Shown here: positions 1-7,293 of the stretch, in pieces | Layout: each line of letters opens with the position of its first letter | Numbering within the stretch: the first letter of the stretch is position 1 | Assembly (NCBI GenBank): GCA_934631995.1 | Contig: CAKTYF010000076.1 | Span: 1 to 9,353 of the forward strand | From: an uncultured Eggerthellaceae bacterium | GTDB lineage: Bacteria; Actinomycetota; Coriobacteriia; Coriobacteriales; Eggerthellaceae | Direction: 5' to 3' | Length of the DNA: 9,353 nucleotides | Translations under genes and position numbers: made by a program | The notes under the pieces: generated by a model | Told to the model about the DNA's origin: nothing | Databases searched by the model: none | What the model saw: the letters and a program-made list of their open reading frames with translations, nothing else

Positions 1-743
1 GCAACGATCCCTGCTGTTTCCGTACGCAGAATAGAAGATCCCAGCGACACAAGATGCGCATTGTTGCAAGAAAGAAGCAGCTCAACCTCGTCAGATGCAA
101 GGCCCCCTTCAGGACCCACCACAACAGCAATGTTCAAGTCCGCAATATGTCTGTCGCACTTCTCAACCAGACTCATCAAAGCATCTGAAATGCGTTGAGA
201 AGTAGGAGCTTCCTCCCAGCAAACAAGAAGAGCATCGTAGCAAGCGACCGTTGCCGCAAACTGCTTGATGGTCACAGGTGCATCCACCCGTGAGAGACGT
301 GTTTGCCCCGATTGCATAGCCGCGCTTTTCGCCACAGCGTTCCAGCGCTTAACGCGGTTTGCCGCCTTCTTGTCATCGAGCTTCATAACGCATCGCTGGC
401 ATTTAAGCGGCACAAAAGCCTCAACGCCCAGCTCGGTGGCATGACGAATGACAAGCTCCATCTTCTCGCCTTTCGCAAGCCCCTGCACAAGCGTTATATG
501 GGGAATCCCCCGCGCACCGTCGAGTTTTTGACAAATACGCACCAGTGGCTCGCCCGCTTCGTAATCTACCAGCTCGCACTCGAAATAATCACTCGATGCA
601 TCAACCACCGCAATGTGCTCGCCTGGCGCAATGCGTGCGACCTTCATATGCTTCAAATCGTCCGCAGACAAAGCAAGAGCAAAGCACTCCTGCTTTTCGC
701 GAGAAATGATTTGCTCTTGAAGGAAATAATGAGGAAGCGACAT
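1..743 (-). CDS. rsmE: 16S rRNA (uracil-1498-N3)-methyltransferase RsmE, 3' end outside window
   Basis: RsmE uses S-adenosylmethionine to methylate N3 of U1498 in 16S rRNA in the assembled small subunit. The visible 247 residues show an N-terminal RNA-binding (PUA-like) part at about 1-75, then the SPOUT (trefoil-knot) methyltransferase domain. Its SAM-site signatures are present: GPEGG at 210-214 and SLGSSILRTETA at 233-244, the knot loop typical of RsmE. The family is about 240-260 residues, so only a few C-terminal residues are lost beyond base 1. The ATG at 741-743 gives an N-terminus (MSLPHYFL) usual for the family. It lies 3 bases after the dnaJ stop. The only Shine-Dalgarno-like match, GGCGG, is inside the last dnaJ codons, so translation is probably coupled to dnaJ. 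The family assignment is firm; the coupling is inference. Confidence 0.95.
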   Translation of the reverse strand, partial: MSLPHYFLQEQIISREKQECFALALSADDLKHMKVARIAPGEHIAVVDASSDYFECELVDYEAGEPLVRICQKLDGARGIPHITLVQGLAKGEKMELVIRHATELGVEAFVPLKCQRCVMKLDDKKAANRVKRWNAVAKSAAMQSGQTRLSRVDAPVTIKQFAATVACYDALLVCWEEAPTSQRISDALMSLVEKCDRHIADLNIAVVVGPEGGLASDEVELLLSCNNAHLVSLGSSILRTETAGIV

Positions 744-746
744 GGA

Positions 747-1880
747 CTAACCGCCAAAAACGTCGCGAAGCTTCTCAAGGGTGGAACGCGGCGCGGCAAC
801 GTCTTCGCCCATATCTTCAGCTAGCTCTTCAAGCAGTTCACGCTGATGTTTCGTTACCTTCTTGGGAATGACAACGCCAACATGCACGTACAAGTCGCCA
901 CGATTCTCGGAGCGCAGGCGCGGCATGCCAAATCCGCGAACCCGCACGACTTGGTCGTTTTGGCAGCCCTCGGGAATGCGCACTTTCACCTTCTCATCGG
1001 GCTTGATACCGTTGATTTCGATTTCAGCGCCAAGAATAGCTTGAATGAAGGAAATATTCGCACGAGCATGCAGGTTATCTCCATCGCGCTCGAAGAATTC
1101 ATGCTCTTGAATGCGGCACGTCACTATCAGATCGCCGGCCGCAGCGCCGTTCATGCCTGCTTCGCCGTAACCGGAAATGCGCAGCTGCTGGCCATCGCGA
1201 ATACCGGCAGGAATATCCACCGACACGCGCTGACGATCGGGAACGCGTCCCTGACCTTCGCATTCAGGGCAGGGGTTCTCAACCGTTTTGCCAATGCCAT
1301 TGCATTTGGGGCAGGTAGAAGCGGTCTGGATAGCTCCCAAAAACGTTTGCTGAACGCTGGTGACGCGACCCGTGCCGTTGCAGTTCGTGCACGTGACTTC
1401 GCGACCGTTTTCGCCCAAGCCGGTTCCCGCGCAATCGGGACACGGAGCCAAACGGTCATACACGATTTCGCGTTTAATGCCCGTAGCCACTTCTTCAAGG
1501 GTCAAGCGCAGGCCAACGCCCATATCGCGACCATTTTTGCTGGCCGTAGTGCGTCCGCCTGCAGAGCCGCCAAAGAAGCTGCTGAAAATATCGCCCATGC
1601 CAAAGCCGCCAAACATGTCGTCCATGTCAAAGCCGCCATTGCCATAGGGGCTGCCGCCCGCAGCGCCCGGAATCGACCCGAAGCGATCGTATTGAGCGCG
1701 CTTGGTAGGATCGGAAAGCACATCGTATGCTTCGTTTATCTCTTTGAATTTCTCTTCCGCATCGGGCTCTTTATTCACATCGGGGTGGAACTGACGCGCC
1801 TTTTTACGAAATGCCTTCTTAATCTCATCATCCGTTGCGTCCTTGGAAACACCAAGGACCTCATACAGATCAGCAGCCAT
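747..1880 (-). CDS. dnaJ: Chaperone DnaJ (type I Hsp40), DnaJ2-like
   Basis: Cytosolic co-chaperone that binds unfolded proteins and stimulates DnaK ATPase. The 377-residue product has the full type I layout. A J domain spans about 4-68 with HPD at 32-34. A Gly/Phe-rich linker spans about 69-110. Four zinc-binding CxxCxGxG repeats start at C147, C164, C190 and C204, all with intact cysteines. The C-terminal substrate-binding domains follow. Length is normal. The ATG at 1878-1880 is chosen because GGAAAGG lies 6 bases upstream; a GTG five codons earlier would use that purine run as coding sequence. The gene follows hrcA after 86 bases and precedes rsmE by 3. No grpE or dnaK is adjacent, as for the second DnaJ of many Actinobacteria that pairs with hrcA. 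A separate dnaK-grpE-dnaJ locus elsewhere is likely but not visible here. Confidence 0.97.
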   Translation of the reverse strand: MAADLYEVLGVSKDATDDEIKKAFRKKARQFHPDVNKEPDAEEKFKEINEAYDVLSDPTKRAQYDRFGSIPGAAGGSPYGNGGFDMDDMFGGFGMGDIFSSFFGGSAGGRTTASKNGRDMGVGLRLTLEEVATGIKREIVYDRLAPCPDCAGTGLGENGREVTCTNCNGTGRVTSVQQTFLGAIQTASTCPKCNGIGKTVENPCPECEGQGRVPDRQRVSVDIPAGIRDGQQLRISGYGEAGMNGAAAGDLIVTCRIQEHEFFERDGDNLHARANISFIQAILGAEIEINGIKPDEKVKVRIPEGCQNDQVVRVRGFGMPRLRSENRGDLYVHVGVVIPKKVTKHQRELLEELAEDMGEDVAAPRSTLEKLRDVFGG

Positions 1881-1966
1881 TACAAACCTTTCCACAAACT
1901 CTTAGTTCAAAATTACTTATGTTGTATCTACTCAAATTATCTACGTTATCGCAATCATTGTAAGCG
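1881..1966. other. AT-rich hrcA-dnaJ intergenic spacer
   Basis: This 86-base spacer separates the hrcA stop from the dnaJ start and is clearly more AT-rich than the flanking genes. It carries the dnaJ Shine-Dalgarno GGAAAGG (minus strand) and a short direct repeat, TATCTAC at 1925-1931 and 1938-1944. I see no terminator hairpin, so hrcA transcription probably continues into dnaJ. No convincing internal promoter was found. Confidence 0.5.
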
Positions 1967-2983
1967 TTATCTCTCGGACAACGCATCACGCGCACAGCGA
2001 ACGGCCGCAACAACACGAGAATAATCCATTCGCGTTGGACCAATCACCGCAACAATACCCTGGTGGGGCCCCGTGCCGAATTTACCCGCAACAACCGACA
2101 CGCCCGAAAGATCTTCCGATTCGTTCTCGCTTCCAATGCTTACTGCAGGGACATCGCTTTGACCTGCGGCAACACATCGATCAAGAATTTCAAGGAGCAT
2201 GGCATCGTCTTCCACCATGTGCATCACAGGAATGATGGACTGAGAATGCGAAAACTCTGGCTTAGACAAAAGGGAGCTCATTCCCAAGCTATGCGTTCGG
2301 ACGCCCGAGCCTTCATGCAGGCATGCCAGAATCTCATTCGTGCATTTCGAAACAAGCGGATCACGAAGCGCCGCGCCCATGGCATCCGAAAGGCCACGCT
2401 CAAGCTCATGCAGCGAACGTCCGCACATGACCTGGTTCAGATAAACCTGCACACGCGATAAATCCTCGGGATCAACATCACACGCACTGTGAACATGACG
2501 ATTAAGGACTTCGCCATCTTCGGTAACAATCACGCACAAAAATTGCGTAGTAGAAAGTGAAACGAGCGAAATCTGCTTCAGGCGGAAGTCGTAAAGCGCA
2601 GGTGCAAGCACAACCGAAAGACAGTCCGTGAAACGAGACAGATGCAGCGAAACCTGCTGGAACAAGTCGTCAAGTTCCGAAGATGTCTTGGCAAGCTCTT
2701 CGACAACGTGAGCATATGAATCATCATGCGGAACAAGGTCGCGCTCAATCAAATCGTCCACAAACGCACGATAACCTGCATCGGTAGGAATACGACCCGC
2801 CGATGTGTGGGGTTGCAGCAGATAGCCATCGTCTTCCAAACGCGAAAGCTCGTTGCGCACCGTAGCCGAGCTCACGCCCAAAGGATAGCGCTCGATAAGG
2901 GTTCGGGAGCCAACGGGCAGAGCATACGAGACATATTCTTCAATAAGCGCGCTCAAAACGCGCTGGCGCCTATCCGAAAGCAT
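1967..2983 (-). CDS. hrcA: Heat-inducible transcription repressor HrcA
   Basis: HrcA represses class I heat-shock genes by binding the CIRCE inverted repeat; GroEL helps it keep its active form. The 338-residue product begins with the winged-helix DNA-binding domain (about 1-75). It carries the hallmark stretches VSSATVRNELSRLEDDGYL (37-55) and PHTSAGRIPTDAGYR (58-72). The GAF-like and dimerisation regions follow. Length is typical (about 340). The ATG at 2981-2983 is chosen because AGGGAGGG lies just upstream; a start 12 codons earlier would read through that site. hrcA is the first gene of the hrcA-dnaJ-rsmE group and has its own upstream promoter candidate. The usual CIRCE operator (TTAGCACTC-N9-GAGTGCTAA) is absent upstream, so autoregulation, if any, uses another site. 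The family call is firm. Confidence 0.96.
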   Translation of the reverse strand: MLSDRRQRVLSALIEEYVSYALPVGSRTLIERYPLGVSSATVRNELSRLEDDGYLLQPHTSAGRIPTDAGYRAFVDDLIERDLVPHDDSYAHVVEELAKTSSELDDLFQQVSLHLSRFTDCLSVVLAPALYDFRLKQISLVSLSTTQFLCVIVTEDGEVLNRHVHSACDVDPEDLSRVQVYLNQVMCGRSLHELERGLSDAMGAALRDPLVSKCTNEILACLHEGSGVRTHSLGMSSLLSKPEFSHSQSIIPVMHMVEDDAMLLEILDRCVAAGQSDVPAVSIGSENESEDLSGVSVVAGKFGTGPHQGIVAVIGPTRMDYSRVVAAVRCARDALSER

Positions 2984-3019
2984 GTTCCCTCCCTCTATGC
3001 GAGTATATGAATGTTCCAA

Positions 3020-3038
3020 ACTGCTCTATTGTAGCAGT
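3020..3038. repeat. Inverted repeat around the hrcA -10 box (possible operator)
   Basis: ACTGCT (3020-3025) and AGCAGT (3033-3038) form a perfect 6-base inverted repeat with a 7-base spacer. The candidate -10 hexamer TACAAT lies in its centre, so a dimeric repressor bound here would block the promoter. It does not match CIRCE. Short arms mean chance remains possible. Confidence 0.4.
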
Positions 3039-3057
3039 ACTGTCATTTCAACAAGAA
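3028..3057 (-). promoter_or_regulatory. Candidate hrcA promoter (extended -10)
   Basis: On the minus strand TGCTACAAT (3028-3036) is an extended -10 element: TG, one base, then TACAAT, which matches TATAAT at 5 of 6 positions. A weak -35 candidate, TTCTTG at 3052-3057, has an 18-base spacer; TTGTTG (3049-3054) would give 15. Transcription would start near 3020, leaving a leader of about 37 bases before hrcA. Two inverted repeats overlap or abut the promoter. Confidence 0.6.
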
Positions 3058-3085
3058 CGGTTCACCCCATATTTGATGAACCGTT
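3056..3085. repeat. 9-bp inverted repeat upstream of hrcA (operator or weak hemW terminator)
   Basis: AACGGTTCA (3056-3064) and TGAACCGTT (3077-3085) are perfect inverted arms separated by 12 bases, next to the weak -35 region of the hrcA promoter. Arm length equals that of CIRCE, but the sequence and spacer differ. Read on the minus strand it also forms a stem-loop downstream of hemW. It is followed by CTTGTTG rather than a T run, so an intrinsic terminator is less likely than an operator. I cannot separate the two roles from sequence alone. Confidence 0.5.
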
Positions 3086-3159
3086 ACCATTTCGCAAATT
3101 CATTTCGTTTGATTCGCGCACCGCAGCCAGCTTAGAGCCGCAAAATCTTGCTTACACCC

Positions 3160-4272
3160 TTACGGTGCCAAGTCGAAAATGCGCCCGTACAGCTCATTTC
3201 CGCAAAGCCACCCTTTTTCCGTTGGCTTATAACGCCTCTCTTCGCAGACGCAAAGCCCCAGTGCGCACAGCTCGTTGAACGTTTCGCGCACCTGTGGCAG
3301 AAGCCCTTGAGCTTGCTTCACCGCCTCAACGGAAACACCTTGCGCCATACGCATGGAAAGCATCAGGTCTTCCGCGCGCATCTGGGAAGCATTCAAATCA
3401 TCGGTTATCAGGCTATCTTTCTTCCTCATGCGCCGCTCGCTGTTTTGCGTCATCGTCGCAGCGCTTCGTCCCAACCCTAGATAAGGAACACCCGTCCAGT
3501 ACGCAATGTTGTGACGGCATTCAAAGCCCGGCTTCGCGTAGCTTGCCACTTCATAGCGCTCATAGCCTGCAGTACGCAGAAGCTTTTCAGCGCACTCCAT
3601 ATGCTGCGCTTCGCAATCATCGTCGGGTTCTTCCAGTGCACCCGTCGCCACATCGTGATAGAACGCGGTACCCGGCTCAATAGTCAACGGGTAGACGCTC
3701 ACATGGGAAACACCCAGGTCAATAGCTTGAGCAACAGATGCTTCGAACGATTCGAGCGACTGACCCGGAATTCCGCACATCAAATCAACGCTCACATTGT
3801 CGAAACGCTCTTGGGCAGCGCGAACCGCCTTGCAAGCGTCGTGCGCTGAATGGGCGCGCCCCAAAAGCGCAAGAATATCATCGTCGAAGCTTTGCACGCC
3901 AATGGAGAGTCGGTTTACGCCCAACGCCCAAATGTCGTTGATCAGACGATCGTTGATGCTTTCCGGATTCGCCTCCATAGAGCATTCCATGTCGGGCTCA
4001 AGCCGCATGAAATGAGAGATCGCGTAAAGAAGCGACGACAGACGCGCAATGCCCACATGGCTGGGCGTGCCGCCACCCAGATAGACCGTTTCGATGTTGG
4101 CAAGTTCTCCCTGTTTTGAAGCACGGCGAATCTGAAACACAAGATCTTCAACATAGGCATCGATTTCAGGCGCATCAGCGCTGATGGCGCGCGAATCGAA
4201 GTCGCAATAGTTGCATTTCTTCACGCAGAACGGTAGATGAAGGTAGAGCGCTTTATAGGGATCGTGGGGCAT
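3160..4272 (-). CDS. hemW: Radical SAM heme chaperone HemW (HemN-like)
   Basis: HemW is a radical SAM protein of the coproporphyrinogen dehydrogenase family that binds heme and is thought to deliver it to target proteins; many are misnamed oxygen-independent coproporphyrinogen III oxidase. The 370-residue product carries the [4Fe-4S] motif CxxxCxxC at C16, C20 and C23, SAM-binding GGGTPS at 66-71, and GIPGQS at 167-172. The HNxxYW motif of the HemW branch is at 254-259. Length fits HemW rather than the longer HemN (about 450). The ATG at 4270-4272 is preceded by AAGGAG at 7 bases. The gene follows dusB by 63 bases with no clear terminator, so it probably belongs to the lepA-dusB-hemW unit. 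The stretch after HNIAYW reads GLGRSAAT, unlike the GCGAHG-type loop I recall for E. coli HemW. No heme synthesis gene is nearby. Confidence 0.92.
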   Translation of the reverse strand: MPHDPYKALYLHLPFCVKKCNYCDFDSRAISADAPEIDAYVEDLVFQIRRASKQGELANIETVYLGGGTPSHVGIARLSSLLYAISHFMRLEPDMECSMEANPESINDRLINDIWALGVNRLSIGVQSFDDDILALLGRAHSAHDACKAVRAAQERFDNVSVDLMCGIPGQSLESFEASVAQAIDLGVSHVSVYPLTIEPGTAFYHDVATGALEEPDDDCEAQHMECAEKLLRTAGYERYEVASYAKPGFECRHNIAYWTGVPYLGLGRSAATMTQNSERRMRKKDSLITDDLNASQMRAEDLMLSMRMAQGVSVEAVKQAQGLLPQVRETFNELCALGLCVCEERRYKPTEKGWLCGNELYGRIFDLAP

Positions 4273-4281
4273 TTCGTTACT

Positions 4282-4295
4282 CCTTGTCCGCAAGG
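4282..4295 (-). promoter_or_regulatory. Small hairpin covering the hemW ribosome binding site
   Basis: On the minus strand CCTTG-CGGA-CAAGG forms a 5-bp stem with a 4-base loop. Its 3' arm contains AAGG of the hemW Shine-Dalgarno AAGGAG, so folding would hide part of the ribosome binding site. The stem is short; an effect on translation is inference. Confidence 0.35.
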
Positions 4296-4335
4296 CAAAC
4301 GGCAGAACGCGAACAGTTCCGGCTAAAGGACTCCA

Positions 4336-5367
4336 TTAGATAAGAGCACCTTCTTTTGACGCTTGCATCATCTGATGCTGCTTCGTTTTCTCAAGCAGCT
4401 CATCAAATACTTCGTTGAAATCCTCAAGCGTCGTGCATAAACTAATGCGCGCACGGGCGGCACTGGCGCCGGGAAGTCCCGCCATATACCACATAGCATG
4501 TTTGCGCATACGGCAGATATTGCGACCTTCGCGTTGCGAGAGCAGCCGCGCATGCGTACGTGCCATATCAATTCGCTCCTGGGCGCTGGGTGACGCAAGC
4601 GAACCGTTACCTTGCAACACTGATTTGACCTGCGCGAATATCCAGGGATTACCCTCTGCTGCACGCGCTATCATCACGCTATCGCACGATGTTTCCGCAA
4701 ACATGCGCAGCACATCTTCGCCGCTTTCGATATCACCGTTTCCAATAACGGGAATGCTCACAGCCGCTTTCACACGCCTGATCACGCCCGAATCGGACGC
4801 GCCCCGATACATTTGTTGAGCAAATCTTCCGTGCACCGCGCAGGCGGCAGCGCCCGCATCCTCCATACGACGTGCGAACTCAACTGCTGTCTCTTCGCCC
4901 TCGCGAAAACCACGACGGAACTTCACAGTCACCGCGTGATCAACCGCAGAAACCATCTCGCGCACGATTTCCGCAGCAAGCGCAGAATCATTCATCAGCG
5001 CCGACCCATCGCCTTTCGTGCAAATCTTGCGCGCAGGACAACCCATGTTCACGTCAAGGTACGCAAGAGCATCGCCCAAGCGCTCTTCAACCCAGGCTGC
5101 TTGCCGCGCCATGGTCTGCGGCTCATGTCCAAACAGCTGAACAGCAACTTTTTCTTCGCCGGTCGCTAAATCAAGCAGGTTTTGCGTCTTTTCGTTCGCG
5201 AACGAAAGCGCTTTCGACGACACCATTTCGGTATACGTCATGTCGGCGCCCTGCTCCAAGCACAGCGTTCGCATTGCTGTATCGGTCACACCCGCCATGG
5301 GTCCCAAAATAACTTTTTTATCAGCAAGAAAGCATTGCAGCTGGTCGCGGTAAAACGAAGTAGTCAT
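4336..5367 (-). CDS. dusB: tRNA-dihydrouridine synthase, DusB/NifR3 family
   Basis: Flavin-dependent enzyme that reduces specific uridines in tRNA to dihydrouridine with NAD(P)H. The 343-residue product is a TIM-barrel Dus domain followed by a helical RNA-binding domain. Visible signatures are the FMN-binding GPMAGVTD (22-29), the catalytic segment NMGCPARKICTKGDGSAL with Cys110, HGR at 179-181, GNGDI (209-213) and EGNPWIF (238-244). The C-terminal part keeps RKHAMWYMAGLPGA, typical of the NifR3/DusB group. The ATG at 5365-5367 is the only sensible start; it lies 6 bases after the lepA stop. The best Shine-Dalgarno match, AAGGTGG, is about 14 bases upstream within the end of lepA, suggesting coupling to lepA. 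A dus gene here interrupts the otherwise familiar lepA-hemW pairing. The exact subfamily, and so the tRNA position, is less certain than the family. Confidence 0.93.
   Translation of the reverse strand: MTTSFYRDQLQCFLADKKVILGPMAGVTDTAMRTLCLEQGADMTYTEMVSSKALSFANEKTQNLLDLATGEEKVAVQLFGHEPQTMARQAAWVEERLGDALAYLDVNMGCPARKICTKGDGSALMNDSALAAEIVREMVSAVDHAVTVKFRRGFREGEETAVEFARRMEDAGAAACAVHGRFAQQMYRGASDSGVIRRVKAAVSIPVIGNGDIESGEDVLRMFAETSCDSVMIARAAEGNPWIFAQVKSVLQGNGSLASPSAQERIDMARTHARLLSQREGRNICRMRKHAMWYMAGLPGASAARARISLCTTLEDFNEVFDELLEKTKQHQMMQASKEGALI
5191..5216. repeat. Two overlapping perfect palindromes inside dusB
   Basis: TTCGTTCGCGAACGAA (5191-5206) is a perfect 16-base palindrome. CGAAAGCGCTTTCG (5203-5216) is a perfect 14-base palindrome that overlaps it by 4 bases. 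Both lie in codons 51-60 of dusB. They may be a chance result of codon choice or a binding site within the gene; nothing here decides it. Confidence 0.4.
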
Positions 5368-5373
5368 GCCGGG

Positions 5374-7179
5374 CTAGTCATCCACCTTCAAAATTGCCAT
5401 AAATGCTTCCTGGGGCACTTCAACGTTGCCGATGGCCTTCATGCGCTTCTTGCCTTCTTTTTGCTTCTCCAAAAGCTTGCGTTTACGCGAGATATCGCCG
5501 CCGTAGCATTTCGCTAGAACGTCCTTGCGCTTGGCTTTAACGGTTTCACGTGCAAGCACGCGACCGCCAATCGCCGCTTGAATGGGCACTTCGAAAAGCT
5601 GGCGCGGGATGATGCTCTTCAACTTTTCCGCCAACACGCGCCCGCGATCATACGCTTTGTCCTTATGCACGATAAACGACAGCGCGTCAATCGGTTTGCC
5701 TGAAAGCAGGATATCAAGTTTAACCAGTTCGCTGGGAAAATAGTCTTCGAATTCGTAATCAAGGCTCGCGTAGCCCTTCGTGTAGGACTTCAGCTTGTCG
5801 AAGTAATCCATAATAAGCTCCGACAGCGGAATGCGCCAAATCAACTCGACGGTGGTGCTGGACAGGTAATTCATGTTGATGAATTGACCGCGGCGGCTTA
5901 CCGTCAAATCCATAACGGCGCCCACGAAATCGGGCGGAACCATAATCTTCGCCTTCAAAAACGGTTCTTCAATGAAATCGATTTCACTTGGATCAGGCAT
6001 TTCCTGCGGAGAGCGAATAGAGAGCACTTCCCCACCCTGTCGATGCACGCGATACTCAACGCTGGGAGCCGTTGCCAGAAGATCCAGGTTGAACTCGCGC
6101 TCCAAGCGCTCTTTGATGACTTCCATATGCAAAAGGCCCAAAAAGCCAACGCGGAAACCGAATCCCAACGCATGCGATTTTTCGGGTTCCCATACCAAGG
6201 CAGGGTCGTTGAGCGCCAGCTTCTCAAGCGCTTCTTTCAGCGGCTCGTATTGGTCGTTATCAATGGGAAACAGGCCGGTAAAAACCATGGGTTTTGCTTC
6301 ACGGTATCCCGGCAGCGCCTCAGCGGTTTTATTCGAGCAAAGCGTGATAGTATCGCCCACTTTTACCTGACTTACGGATTTCAAGCCCGTGACCAGGTAT
6401 CCTACTTCGCCCGTATAAAGCGCCGGTAACGCGGTTTCAACAGGGCGACGTGCGCCCACCTCTTCCACAAGCGTCTCGGTTCCCGTTGCCAGCATAAGAA
6501 TGCGGTCGCCTTTTTTCACCTGGCCGTCCACAACGCGAATAAGCGCAACTACACCGCGATACGGGTCGAAATACGAATCGAAAATGAGCGCTTTCAACGG
6601 CGCATCAGCGTTTCCCGTAGGTGCAGGAATGTTGTACGCAATAGCTTCGAGCAAATCATGGACGCCTTCGCCCGTCTTGCCACTCGCCAAAACGGCGTCA
6701 TCGGCGGGAATTGCCAGAGCGTCTTCGATTTCGGCGCGCACGCGCTCGGGATCAGCGGAAGGAAGATCGATCTTATTGATAAGCGGCACAATTTCCAAGT
6801 TGGAGTTCATGGCAAGCATGGCATTTGCCACCGTCTGTGCCTCAACACCTTGCGTTGCGTCAACCACCAGCACCGCACCATCGCATGCCGCCAAGCTGCG
6901 AGAAACTTCATACGTGAAGTCAACGTGACCTGGAGTGTCAATAAGGTTGTACTGGTAGACTTCGCCGTCATCGGCCGTATATTCAACGCGAACCGCTTGG
7001 CTCTTAATGGTAATACCGCGTTCACGCTCGATATCCATAGAGTCAAGCAGCTGCTCTTTCATGTCGCGGTGCGCAACCGTGCCCGTAAGCTCAAGGATGC
7101 GGTCTGAAATGGTCGATTTGCCGTGATCGATATGAGCGATGATGGAGAAATTCCTGATATGATTCAAATCTGTTGCCAT
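5374..7179 (-). CDS. lepA: Elongation factor 4 (LepA), ribosome-associated GTPase
   Basis: LepA is a translational GTPase related to EF-G that acts on ribosomes, with proposed roles in back-translocation, initiation and small-subunit assembly. The 601-residue product shows P-loop AHIDHGKST (15-23), switch I GITIKSQ (55-61), DTPGH (81-85), NKID (135-138) and SGK (166-168). EF-G-like domains II, III and V follow. The LepA-specific C-terminal domain ends with YGGDISRKRKLLEKQKEGKKRMK. Length is standard (about 600). The ATG at 7177-7179 is chosen because homology begins there; the in-frame extension of 43 codons upstream runs through the promoter. The Shine-Dalgarno AAAGGAA sits about 14-15 bases upstream of the ATG, longer than usual. 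lepA starts the lepA-dusB-hemW unit and is divergent from rpsT, a neighbour in many bacteria. Confidence 0.98.
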   Translation of the reverse strand: MATDLNHIRNFSIIAHIDHGKSTISDRILELTGTVAHRDMKEQLLDSMDIERERGITIKSQAVRVEYTADDGEVYQYNLIDTPGHVDFTYEVSRSLAACDGAVLVVDATQGVEAQTVANAMLAMNSNLEIVPLINKIDLPSADPERVRAEIEDALAIPADDAVLASGKTGEGVHDLLEAIAYNIPAPTGNADAPLKALIFDSYFDPYRGVVALIRVVDGQVKKGDRILMLATGTETLVEEVGARRPVETALPALYTGEVGYLVTGLKSVSQVKVGDTITLCSNKTAEALPGYREAKPMVFTGLFPIDNDQYEPLKEALEKLALNDPALVWEPEKSHALGFGFRVGFLGLLHMEVIKERLEREFNLDLLATAPSVEYRVHRQGGEVLSIRSPQEMPDPSEIDFIEEPFLKAKIMVPPDFVGAVMDLTVSRRGQFINMNYLSSTTVELIWRIPLSELIMDYFDKLKSYTKGYASLDYEFEDYFPSELVKLDILLSGKPIDALSFIVHKDKAYDRGRVLAEKLKSIIPRQLFEVPIQAAIGGRVLARETVKAKRKDVLAKCYGGDISRKRKLLEKQKEGKKRMKAIGNVEVPQEAFMAILKVDD

Positions 7180-7221
7180 AAGTATTTGCTTTATTCCTTT
7201 ACTTTTTGCCTGAACGCCTAT

Positions 7222-7250
7222 TCTATAAGGAAAAACAGCGATTTGTGCAA
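7222..7250 (-). promoter_or_regulatory. Candidate lepA promoter
   Basis: On the minus strand TTGCAC (7245-7250) and TATAGA (7222-7227) are separated by exactly 17 bases and resemble sigma-70-type -35 and -10 boxes (4 of 6 matches each). Transcription would start near 7215, giving a leader of about 36 bases to the lepA ATG. Confidence 0.65.
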
Positions 7251-7258
7251 AAAATTTC

Positions 7259-7287
7259 GTGACAGGGCCAATGTTCTTTGCTATTCT
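7259..7287 (+). promoter_or_regulatory. Candidate rpsT promoter
   Basis: GTGACA (7259-7264, 5 of 6 to TTGACA) and TATTCT (7282-7287, 4 of 6 to TATAAT) have a 17-base spacer. Its -35 box is only 8 bases from the lepA -35 box on the other strand, so the promoters are back to back. Transcription would start near 7294, leaving a leader of about 260 bases before rpsT. Confidence 0.5.
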
Positions 7288-7293
7288 ATCGCA

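Noticed and set aside
1925..1954. Possible internal promoter for dnaJ (TTGCGA with TAGATA or GTAGAT)
   Set aside because: The -10 match is poor and the AT-rich spacer will give such matches by chance.
846..2024. 392-codon open frame on the plus strand opposite dnaJ
   Set aside because: It is antisense to a clear DnaJ, rich in Ala, His and Arg as expected for the complement of such a gene, and has no domain I recognise.
3086..3159. Possible CIRCE or tRNA between hemW and hrcA
   Set aside because: No TTAGCACTC/GAGTGCTAA arms and no tRNA-like T-arm or cloverleaf; nothing clear in this part.
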